A stretch of 64,000 bases of DNA from Roseibacillus ishigakijimensis. Lineage in GTDB: Bacteria > Verrucomicrobiota > Verrucomicrobiia > Verrucomicrobiales > Akkermansiaceae. A model generated the notes under the pieces. That model saw nothing but the letters and a program-made list of their open reading frames with translations. It was not told where the DNA came from and searched no databases. The position numbers and the translations under genes were made by a program. Every line of letters begins with the position of its first letter. The first letter of the stretch is position 1. Shown piece after piece: positions 1 to 7,176 of the stretch. The stretch is taken from assembly GCF_016595415.1 (NCBI RefSeq), contig NZ_JAENIO010000007.1, forward strand, positions 55,483 to 119,482, in the 5' to 3' direction.

Positions 1-1
1 C

Positions 2-466
2 GAGATTCTTTCGGTGGCCATCCCCACCACCGGGCAGGAATACGATCAGCGCACCTTCCAGCACCACGGCGCGCCCCATACGGGCAGCGATCTTCTTTTC
101 AAGAACACTCTCTTCGGCAAGGGCAAGACCGTGTTTTCGGGCTTGATCTTCGTCGATGAAGGGGCCCATTACACTGATGCCTACCAGACTTGTCGTAATT
201 TGTTCATGAGCGACGAGGCCGAGGCCAACTCCATGCCGGGGTTGGAAATCAATGCCGACCAAGTGAAGTGCTCCCACGGCAGCACCTCCAGTCGGGTCAG
301 TGACGAGGAAATCTATTATCTCTGTAGTCGCGGGATTAATCCGGCCAGCGCGCGGCGCATGATTGCGCAGGGTTTCTCGGCAGAAGTGGTGGAGAAGTTC
401 GAAGATGAGGCGCTGGAAGCCTTCGCCATTGGTCGCATCGAGGCCAAGTTTGCCCGAGTCAGCTGA
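2..466 (+). CDS. sufD: Fe-S cluster assembly protein SufD, C-terminal part (5' end outside window)
   Basis: About 154 residues are visible and the reading frame is open to the window edge, so the gene begins upstream. The sequence has the SufD C-terminal signature: an RTFQHH-type stretch, SDLLFKN, VFSGLI, then the LEINADQVKCSHGS block and YYLCSRGI near the end. SufD works with SufB and SufC in the cytoplasmic SufBCD scaffold that builds iron-sulfur clusters. SufB would normally read differently around the HG motif, so SufD is preferred. The other suf genes are presumably upstream, outside the window. A strong intrinsic terminator follows 27 bases after the stop, so this is probably the last gene of its operon. 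Confidence 0.88.
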   Translation, partial: EILSVAIPTTGQEYDQRTFQHHGAPHTGSDLLFKNTLFGKGKTVFSGLIFVDEGAHYTDAYQTCRNLFMSDEAEANSMPGLEINADQVKCSHGSTSSRVSDEEIYYLCSRGINPASARRMIAQGFSAEVVEKFEDEALEAFAIGRIEAKFARVS

Positions 467-492
467 GCTCCTGCTGACGATCTCTTTATTGC

Positions 493-521
493 AGCCCGGG
501 ATAGACTCCCGGGCTTTTTTT
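493..521 (+). terminator. Rho-independent terminator after sufD
   Basis: A perfect 9-bp stem (AGCCCGGGA and its complement, 5-base loop TAGAC) is followed directly by a run of seven T. It sits 27 bases after the sufD stop, the classic arrangement for an intrinsic terminator. Confidence 0.93.
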
Positions 522-545
522 GTGGTCTAAGACAATTTGCTGATA

Positions 546-561
546 ATTATTTACAAATAAT
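546..561. promoter_or_regulatory. 16-bp AT-rich palindrome upstream of the P460 gene
   Basis: The 16 bases form a perfect dyad of two 7-base arms (ATTATTT / AAATAAT) around AC. It lies after the sufD terminator and about 120 bases before the start of the P460 lipoprotein gene, where an operator would be expected. It does not match the FNR consensus. The regulator is unknown, and in AT-rich DNA the palindrome could arise by chance. Confidence 0.35.
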
Positions 562-681
562 CGCCAAGATTTCTTCTAATTTTCTCAGGTCTTTGTTAGG
601 TTTCCACTGTTCTTCGTTCCTTTCATTGCCCCAGTGGGTTGGGAATGCGGATCTTAATAACCTCAACATGCTCATAATAAG

Positions 682-1881
682 ATGTCTACCACTCAAATTG
701 TTTCCGCTCGGGCGTTTGGCAAATTGGCCACCGCCTCCGTCGCTCTCTTCGTCCTTTCGGCACCCCTCTTTCTGACTTCCTGTGAGAAAAGCACTGCCCA
801 AGCGGAGGGGAAAGCGAATGCCTTCTTCGAAATCAATGCCGATGGCGAGTTAATACGCCCCACTGGCTACCGGACTTGGGTCTACGTAGGCACCCCGCTG
901 ACTCCCAATGATATGAATGGAGGGGCGGCTACCTTTCCGGAGTTTCATTCGGTCTATATTGATCCGGTGAGCTACGATCACTATCGGACCACGGGAGAGT
1001 TTCCGGATGGCACCATTCTGGTGAAAGAGATGTCCCTGGTCGGGAGCAAGACCGCATCCAGCGGGGCGGGCTACTTCATGGGGGAATTCTCCGGGTTGGA
1101 GGCGACGATCAAGAGTAAGGAGCATTTTCCGGATGCTCCGGGGAACTGGGCTTACTTCACCTTCACCAATCCCAAGGAGGGAACGTTGGCGGACAAAACC
1201 AAGGCGCACCCGAGCAGCTCCTGCAATGCTTGTCACGAAACGCAGGCCCAAGACGATTTCGTTTTCACCCAATACTATCCCGTGTTGCGAGCAGCCAAGG
1301 GCGTGGGTGATGAAGTCGTTCCCGAAAATGGAGCGGAACGCACCGCTTCCAATCCCGAGGGAACAGCAGCGATCAGCGATGCGGATGCAGAGGCCTCTGC
1401 CGAGCAGCCTGCGGTCGATCCCCAGTGGCTGCCTACTGCGGAAACACCCGAGGTGGACCTGGAGGTGCCCTTGGAGCGGGAAGCTCTCTTTGCTTACTTG
1501 AAAGAAGGAAAATACAAGGATTTTCCGGCCAAGGAGACCGACATGCACCCCTCCGTGGGGCCTCACCTTGACTACAGCTGGCCGGTGCGCGTTTTCATGA
1601 ATAAGATCGTGGCCGATTCCATGACCGCGGGTAATGATCAGCACCCCAAGGGGTCGGTCGTGATTAAGGAACTCTTTGATAACGATAAGAACCTGACTGG
1701 TTGGGCGGTGATGGCCAAGACCCATGATGACACCGATATGGGCAAGGGCTGGTATTGGACTGAGTTCACCTCGGCAGTGGATGCGACCAAAGAAGTGGGT
1801 GGCGGCAACGGCGTGCCGGGATGCTTTGGCTGCCATTTTGCAGGCAAGGATATGGTGCGTTCCCACTTTCCTTTGAAGTGA
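682..1881 (+). CDS. Lipoprotein with two cytochrome P460 domains
   Basis: The 399-residue product begins with a signal peptide ending in a lipobox (LTSC, Cys34), so it should be a membrane-anchored periplasmic lipoprotein. Two P460-like domains follow, at roughly residues 55-205 and 265-399. Each starts with a Tyr/Trp-Arg-V core and ends in a haem c motif: CNACH in the first, CFGCH in the second. They are joined by an acidic, Ala/Pro-rich linker. P460 proteins carry a cross-linked c-type haem, and some oxidise hydroxylamine or detoxify NO. The substrate here cannot be read from sequence. The gene is flanked by terminators on both sides and is probably monocistronic. Confidence 0.82.
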   Translation: MSTTQIVSARAFGKLATASVALFVLSAPLFLTSCEKSTAQAEGKANAFFEINADGELIRPTGYRTWVYVGTPLTPNDMNGGAATFPEFHSVYIDPVSYDHYRTTGEFPDGTILVKEMSLVGSKTASSGAGYFMGEFSGLEATIKSKEHFPDAPGNWAYFTFTNPKEGTLADKTKAHPSSSCNACHETQAQDDFVFTQYYPVLRAAKGVGDEVVPENGAERTASNPEGTAAISDADAEASAEQPAVDPQWLPTAETPEVDLEVPLEREALFAYLKEGKYKDFPAKETDMHPSVGPHLDYSWPVRVFMNKIVADSMTAGNDQHPKGSVVIKELFDNDKNLTGWAVMAKTHDDTDMGKGWYWTEFTSAVDATKEVGGGNGVPGCFGCHFAGKDMVRSHFPLK

Positions 1882-1911
1882 GGCAGCCTTCCGTCTCAAT
1901 ATTTTTCGTTC

Positions 1912-1937
1912 AGCCCTCCTCCGGGAGGGCTTTTTTG
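1912..1937 (+). terminator. Rho-independent terminator after the P460 gene
   Basis: An 8-bp stem (AGCCCTCC and its complement) with loop TCCG is followed by six T. It begins 30 bases after the stop codon. Confidence 0.92.
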
Positions 1938-1977
1938 CGGGAGGTTTTCGGTTCGATGGGGTATTGCCTTGCGCGAA

Positions 1978-2565
1978 ATGCTGATTGTCTTTGAAGGAAT
2001 TGATGGCACGGGCAAGTCCACCCAAGTGGCTTTGTTGGCCGAGGCCTTGCAAGAGCGAGGTTACGAGGTGGTGTCGTCCCGGGAGCCCTCCGATGGCCCC
2101 TTTGGGAAAAAATTGCGCGATTCCATGGTGACAGGCCGCTTGGGGCCGGAGGAAGAGTTGGCGCTTTTTCATGAGGACAGGCGCGACCATGTCGAGCACG
2201 TCATTTTGCCAGCCTTGGAAGCGGGAAAGGTGGTCCTGTTGGATCGGTATTATTTTTCGACCATGGCCTACCAAGGGGCACGGGGCTTTGATCCGCAGGA
2301 AATCCGGCGGCAGAATGAAGACTTCGCTCCGGTGCCGGATGCGGTTTTGCTGCTGGAGTTGCCCGTCGAGGCGGCTTTGCAGCGGATTGGAATCCGGGAT
2401 GGAGAGGGCAATGCTTTTGAGAAGAGCGAAACCCTTTCGGCCTGCGCCCGTATTTTTTCGGATTTGCAGGAGGATTGGGTTCATCGCTTTGATGCCTCCC
2501 AATCTCCTTCCGAGCTCCATCAGTCCGTGCTGCAGGCGGTGCTGACCTTGCTTCCCGATTCTTGA
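1978..2565 (+). CDS. tmk: Thymidylate kinase
   Basis: The 195-residue product phosphorylates dTMP to dTDP in the cytoplasm. The Walker A loop GIDGTGKST lies at residues 7-15, the DRYYFSTMAYQG segment (the DR(Y/H) motif of the family) is in the middle, and the length is typical. The ATG start puts the P-loop in the usual place; an in-frame TTG nine bases upstream is a possible alternative. The next gene begins two bases after the stop, so the two are probably co-transcribed. Confidence 0.94.
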   Translation: MLIVFEGIDGTGKSTQVALLAEALQERGYEVVSSREPSDGPFGKKLRDSMVTGRLGPEEELALFHEDRRDHVEHVILPALEAGKVVLLDRYYFSTMAYQGARGFDPQEIRRQNEDFAPVPDAVLLLELPVEAALQRIGIRDGEGNAFEKSETLSACARIFSDLQEDWVHRFDASQSPSELHQSVLQAVLTLLPDS

Positions 2566-2567
2566 TC

Positions 2568-2999
2568 ATGACCTCGCTCGATCGCTTTCTCACTGCTGTT
2601 CTGCGGCTGGCTGCCGGGCGCACTTTGCTGGCCCGCTACCGCTTGGGACTGGGTTTGCTCTATCGTAAATACACTCACATTCGTCGGCGTATCCGCAGTC
2701 GCCATCTGCCGACGACGGGATTTCGTGATGACCTTTGGAAAAACGGGCAGGAGGGTGAGATGTATCGCCATCTTTATTTCCACATGGGTTGCTATCTTCT
2801 CGGCCCTCCGGGCTGGCTGGTCTCCTGGTTCATTGGATTGACGGACATCAGGCAGGCGGCCTCCGGGCGCAAGGAGTCCGAGACCGAGGTGCGGGACAAC
2901 ATCGCTGGCCGGGAGTGCGGGCGAATTCTCGTGGCCTACATGGGCCGGCGCATTGAGGAAAAAACCGCGCGTGACCGGCTGCGGCGGGTGCTCAGCTGA
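2568..2999 (+). CDS. Conserved-looking hypothetical protein, possibly membrane associated
   Basis: This 143-residue, Arg-rich product starts two bases after tmk. It has one hydrophobic segment around residues 72-93 (GCYLLGPPGWLVSWFIGL), preceded by a basic region with many Arg residues, and a charged C-terminus. I do not recognise the family. The tight spacing to tmk and the uninterrupted frame support a real gene. Its 3' end overlaps by 8 bases the end of the convergent gene on the opposite strand. Confidence 0.6.
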   Translation: MTSLDRFLTAVLRLAAGRTLLARYRLGLGLLYRKYTHIRRRIRSRHLPTTGFRDDLWKNGQEGEMYRHLYFHMGCYLLGPPGWLVSWFIGLTDIRQAASGRKESETEVRDNIAGRECGRILVAYMGRRIEEKTARDRLRRVLS

Positions 3000-3492
3000 A
3001 GTCGATTTTGCGCTTGGTGACGGTGAAGCGGTTGCCAGCCCCACGATGGAGAGTGAAGGTCTCGCGGGTGGCGAGCTTGCGCTTGCTGGAGCCATATTCG
3101 ACCTTGGCGCTCACGCTCATGCCATTGTTGCGGAGCTCAAGAAGGCGGAAAACCGGTTCGCGCCGGAGGCGGAAAAAGCAGTGGAAGGGGACATCACGAT
3201 GGTCGGCATTCCAGAGAAGGAGGGCGGGGGGAAAGTCGGGCAATTCGGCAAGGGCGACGAAGACCTCGCGGGCGAGCCCTTCGCCATGATCGCGCCGGAC
3301 CTTGGCCGCTTCGCGCTTGATAAAGAGTTCCTCCAAGTAGGCGGCGAGGGGATTGCGGCGCATGTCTTCGATTTCGGCAATCATTTCGCGCTGATGGAGG
3401 GCACAGCTTTCCTGGAGCTCGGCGCGGGAGATTTCGCCCGCCTCGAATTGGCGGAAAAGGACCTGGGGAGGGGGCGGGACATTGACTTTCAT
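2992..3492 (-). CDS. Hypothetical protein
   Basis: The 166-residue product has no signal peptide or membrane segment. The N-terminal half is charged and probably helical (many Glu, Arg and Leu). The C-terminal third is basic and looks like beta strands (RETFTLHRG, RFTVTKRK). I do not recognise the family and no catalytic motif is evident. It is convergent with the tmk operon, overlapping it by 8 bases. The region upstream of its start holds no gene. Confidence 0.55.
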   Translation of the reverse strand: MKVNVPPPPQVLFRQFEAGEISRAELQESCALHQREMIAEIEDMRRNPLAAYLEELFIKREAAKVRRDHGEGLAREVFVALAELPDFPPALLLWNADHRDVPFHCFFRLRREPVFRLLELRNNGMSVSAKVEYGSSKRKLATRETFTLHRGAGNRFTVTKRKIDFS

Positions 3493-3893
3493 CGCCGTCT
3501 ACTCTGCCTCACCTGCCGGGGGGCTCCAGTAGTTTATGAAGATTTGTAGCAGAGGCAGGGCGCACTCGCTTCGGGCACTCGGATTGGAACGACCAAGAAA
3601 GTGAGTAGTTGAGCACTCTTCCAGCGGGCATCAGGAGGCCTTTGTGCTCTCCCCCTCATGCGCCATTACACGGGCACGAAACAATCCTGCAAGGTTGCGG
3701 GAGGCCACCAAACCGTCCTGCAGGGAATCGCGAAGCCCTCAGTATTCTCAAAAAACAAAAGCAATTCAGCCTGAGAGAAAGCCAACAGATTACCGACTAA
3801 GAAAGAACTGCGCGCCTTCATTTTTGCGGCTTCTGAGCCTCTTTGCGGCCGAAACGATCCTTCCTCCACGCCTGTCTTCAGGTTCTTTGCCTC
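3493..3893. other. Gene-free interval of about 400 bases
   Basis: No convincing coding sequence, tRNA, hairpin terminator or repeat was seen here. Short open frames on both strands have no start or composition support. The interval separates the 3' end of recQ from the start of the 166-residue hypothetical gene (both minus strand), so it should hold that gene's promoter. Confidence 0.5.
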
Positions 3894-5966
3894 TCACGTG
3901 CGATTCATCTCCCGGATGATGGCGAGGAATTGCTCGCCGTATTGCTGGGCTTTGCTCGGGCCGATGCCCGGGATTTGCAGGGCTTCTTCGATGGTCTGGG
4001 GCAGGACGCGGGCAAAGCCTTCGAGGGCCCGGTTGCTGAAGATCATGTAGGGCGGGCATCCCTCCTCCTTGCTCAAGCGGGTGCGGAGGTCGGCGAGGCG
4101 GGAGTAGATCCGGGAGTCGAAGGGGCCTTCCTCCCTTTCTGCCGCGGCCTTGCGTTCCGGCCAGACCAAGCGGGTTTTGCGCTTGCCCATCATCACTTGG
4201 TGGCCCCGATCAGTCAGAATGAGGAGGGGGTAGTCGCCTTTGCGGATGGTCTGCACCAGACCGGCGTCGGCGAGGGCGGGGAAAAGTTCATTGAGAAAGG
4301 CGGCTCCTTCTTCTTTGAGGAGGCCATAGGTGGAGAGCCGGTTGAGACCGGCATTCATGATTTCCTGGCTTTGGCTGCCGGTGAGCATGAGGATAATTTT
4401 TCCGCGCCCAAAGCGGGGTTGCCAGGTGCGGCCAAGGCGCTCACTCATCCGGGCGACGCCACTGAGGGCCTTGCGCACGATGAGCAGTTCGGCCTCGTTG
4501 AGGTCGCGCCTTTTCCCGCTTTGTCCACTGCGGCAGACATCGCAAGTGCCGCATTCCTGCCCTTCTTCCCCAAAGTAGTCGAGGATCCACTCTTGGCGGC
4601 AGCCTGCGGATTCGCAAAGTGTGATCATGGCCTCCAGCTTTTGCCGGTCGCGACGCTCCTTCTCGAGCATGGCGCCCTCGTCCAGCTCCAGCGGGCTTCC
4701 GGGTTTCAGCAGGCGGGTGCCGCGCAGGCGCTGCCCGGGCACCTCGAAGCGCTGCACGTAGCCGGCCTTGACCAATAGGGAGAGGGCGCTACCCACCGCC
4801 ATGCCATTGGAGACCCCGATCTCGTCGCGCATCTCGTCGAGGCTGCGGTGGACTTCCTGGTTGCCATCCGCAGTGGAACAGAGCCATTGATAGAGGTCGC
4901 GCACCACCCCGGGGCCGGGGTTGACTCCTTCGAGGAAAAACTCCTGGGTGCGGGTGTCGGCAAAGTTCCACAGCAGCTCGCACCAGGCGGCTTCGCCATC
5001 GCGTCCGGCCCGGCCTGCCTCCTGGTAAAAAGCTTCCACACTGCCGGGAACCTCAAAGTGGGCCACGAAGCGGACATCGCTGCGGTCGATGCCCATGCCG
5101 AAGGCGTTTGTGGCAACCGCGATGTCTTTTTTGCGGGAGATGAAGCTGTTTTGCACCCGGTCCCGTTCCTGATCAGTCATCCCCCCGTGGTAAGCGGCCA
5201 CTTTCACTCCCCAACTGGCCAAGGTTTCGCTCACTTCGTCCACCTTTTTGCGCGTTGCGCAGTAGACGATACCGGTTTTGTATTCCGCGATGATCTCTTG
5301 CAGGCGTTTGTATTTTTCCGCCTTCTTGGAAACTGGGGTGATGTTGAAGCTGAGGTTGGGGCGGGCAAATCCGGTGATGGTCTCGAAAGGCTCCTGGAGA
5401 GCGAGGACCTGCAGGATATCCTTGCGCACCACTGGCGTGGCGGTGGCAGTGAAGGCCACGCACTGGGGATTGCCCAGATCGCGGCGGGCCTGCCCCAAGC
5501 GGAGGTAGTCGGGGCGGAAATCGTGACCCCACTGGCTCAGGCAGTGCGCTTCGTCAATGGCGAGGAGGGCAATCCCGGTTTGCGAAATCGCGGAAGTGAA
5601 GCTGCCCGCGCGGAAGCGTTCGGGCGCGACGTAGAGAAGCTTGATTTCTCCGGCGCGCACCTGGTCCAAAATTTGCCGCTGCTCGTCCCAGCTTTGGGTG
5701 GAGTTGATGACCGCCGCCGCCACCCCCCGCGCTTGCAGGGCATCGACCTGATCTTTCATCAGGGCGATGAGGGGCGAGACCACCAGGGTGACGCCCTCTT
5801 TGACCAGCCCGGGCAGCTGGTAGCAGAGGCTCTTGCCGCCGCCCGTGGGCATGACGGCGAGGCCGTCGCGCCCGGAGAGGATGTGTTTCACGATAGCCTC
5901 TTGGCCGCTGAGGAATTCCTCAAAGCCAAAGACATCGCGGAGAACTTCGCGGGCGCGGGTGATCAC
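3894..5966 (-). CDS. recQ: ATP-dependent DNA helicase RecQ
   Basis: This superfamily 2 helicase of about 690 residues acts in recombination and fork repair. Visible motifs, in order: Q-motif region FGFEEFLSGQEAI, motif I TGGGKS, motif II DEAH followed by CLSQWGHDFRP, motif VI QEAGRAGRDG, a zinc-binding Cys cluster (C...CGTC..C), the winged-helix RQC region, and a C-terminal HRDC-like domain with IPGIGPSKAQQYG. The open frame extends further upstream into the response regulator gene, so the start is set at GTG 5966, just before VITRAREVLRDVFGF, where RecQ proteins normally begin. No clear Shine-Dalgarno supports this exact codon. At 690 residues it is slightly longer than E. coli RecQ. Confidence 0.92.
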   Translation of the reverse strand: MITRAREVLRDVFGFEEFLSGQEAIVKHILSGRDGLAVMPTGGGKSLCYQLPGLVKEGVTLVVSPLIALMKDQVDALQARGVAAAVINSTQSWDEQRQILDQVRAGEIKLLYVAPERFRAGSFTSAISQTGIALLAIDEAHCLSQWGHDFRPDYLRLGQARRDLGNPQCVAFTATATPVVRKDILQVLALQEPFETITGFARPNLSFNITPVSKKAEKYKRLQEIIAEYKTGIVYCATRKKVDEVSETLASWGVKVAAYHGGMTDQERDRVQNSFISRKKDIAVATNAFGMGIDRSDVRFVAHFEVPGSVEAFYQEAGRAGRDGEAAWCELLWNFADTRTQEFFLEGVNPGPGVVRDLYQWLCSTADGNQEVHRSLDEMRDEIGVSNGMAVGSALSLLVKAGYVQRFEVPGQRLRGTRLLKPGSPLELDEGAMLEKERRDRQKLEAMITLCESAGCRQEWILDYFGEEGQECGTCDVCRSGQSGKRRDLNEAELLIVRKALSGVARMSERLGRTWQPRFGRGKIILMLTGSQSQEIMNAGLNRLSTYGLLKEEGAAFLNELFPALADAGLVQTIRKGDYPLLILTDRGHQVMMGKRKTRLVWPERKAAAEREEGPFDSRIYSRLADLRTRLSKEEGCPPYMIFSNRALEGFARVLPQTIEEALQIPGIGPSKAQQYGEQFLAIIREMNRT

Positions 5967-6033
5967 GGCGCTATCTGAAGGGAGGATGGCGGCTAAGGCA
6001 ATACTGAACTGTTCAGAAAGACGCTGCCAGTTC

Positions 6034-7176
6034 CTAGGAATTGGCCGCGAGTTGTTGCACCGCCAGCAAGCCTGCATCCTCTTCGGCGGCTCCTTCTTCA
6101 AATTCGAGCCGGAGGTGCAGTCCATTGTGGCTGGGGACCAGGCTGAGATGGCCTCCTGCGGAAGCGACTTGCAGGCAGGCACCGAGCAGGCTAGCGAGCA
6201 CGGGAGTGCCTTCGGGATCGGAAGCGAGAAGAAGTTGACCATCCTTCAAGGGCACACCGGAGAAGCGGAAGTCAACAATATCCCCGTCCGGGATGACGTC
6301 GCAGGCTCCATCCGGAAGGCGGGCAATCAGTTGCGAGAAAGCGAGCATGAGAGGACGCAGGGTCTCGGCCAGCTGGGGCGCGGGGCCGGGCCAATTGCCC
6401 TTCCGGTCACCAGTTTCCACGCTCAGTCCCGTGCACCCTACCGCCGCCGCTTCGATCGCGGCCGTGGGGGGAGTGGGGCGGGACCAATCGAGTTCGCTGC
6501 GGCCGGCGAGATTCTCGCTGGTCTCCCGGTAGACGGCTTGGAAGAAGTCCTTCATGGCCAGATAACGGCCGGTCCAGTCGACGGGCTCGCCATCGCCGAG
6601 GCCTTGCCAGCCCAGCATGCCGAGGAAGACGGTCGTGCCACTGGAGTAGGCAGGCGGCACGCTCTCCGCATTCGCGGCCTGATTGAATGCCAATCCGGTG
6701 ACCCGCTGGTTGAAGATCAGTTGATCGATGTCCAGAGTGCCGGAAGTCCGCTGCACGGCTTGTTCTTTGCGCAGCAGGAAGAGCTCCATGGCCCGACGGA
6801 GGGTGATTTCCAGCTCGGGGACGTCCCAGGGCTTGGTGACGTAGCGGTAAATGCCGCCTTCGTTCACTCCTGCCACGGCGGCATCCAGCTCCGCGTAAGC
6901 GGTCGAAAGAATGCGCACGACATCATTGTTCATTTCGGCCACTTTGGCCAGAAACTGCACCCCGGTCTGCCGGGGCATTTTCTGATCGGTGACGATCACT
7001 CCGATCTCATCCTGACGTTCCTTGAAGATTTCGAACCCTTCGGCTCCATCTCCGGCCAGAAGAATTTTGAACTCGCCACCGAAAAGGCGCGAGAAAGCTC
7101 GTTGGGTCTTCTCCTCGTCATCCACGAAAAGGACGTAGTAGTCTTTCAACGAAGAGGTGGCATTGGTTTCACTCAT
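6034..7176 (-). CDS. Response regulator with unrecognised C-terminal domain
   Basis: Residues 13-130 form a receiver domain: acidic pair DD at 19-20, phospho-acceptor Asp64 in VTDQKMP, Thr/Ser in ILSTAY and Lys in TKPWD. The remaining 250 residues contain no DNA-binding domain that I recognise. The last part (DIVDFRFSGVPLKDGQLLLA...) has alternating strands and could be a degenerate ATPase-like or phosphotransfer-type fold, but this is speculative. The start overlaps the stop of the upstream hybrid kinase gene by four bases (ATGA), so the two should be translated together and form one signalling pathway. Confidence 0.85.
   Translation of the reverse strand: MSETNATSSLKDYYVLFVDDEEKTQRAFSRLFGGEFKILLAGDGAEGFEIFKERQDEIGVIVTDQKMPRQTGVQFLAKVAEMNNDVVRILSTAYAELDAAVAGVNEGGIYRYVTKPWDVPELEITLRRAMELFLLRKEQAVQRTSGTLDIDQLIFNQRVTGLAFNQAANAESVPPAYSSGTTVFLGMLGWQGLGDGEPVDWTGRYLAMKDFFQAVYRETSENLAGRSELDWSRPTPPTAAIEAAAVGCTGLSVETGDRKGNWPGPAPQLAETLRPLMLAFSQLIARLPDGACDVIPDGDIVDFRFSGVPLKDGQLLLASDPEGTPVLASLLGACLQVASAGGHLSLVPSHNGLHLRLEFEEGAAEEDAGLLAVQQLAANS

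Noticed and set aside
850..2520. Long open frame on the minus strand (556 codons) over the P460 and tmk genes
   Set aside because: It is antisense to two clearly recognisable genes, has no family signature and reflects GC-rich codon bias.
4848..5978. Long plus-strand open frame opposite recQ
   Set aside because: Antisense shadow of a strong RecQ reading; its translated composition is unnatural.
5967..6242. Upstream extension of recQ
   Set aside because: It overlaps the response regulator coding end and does not match RecQ N-termini.
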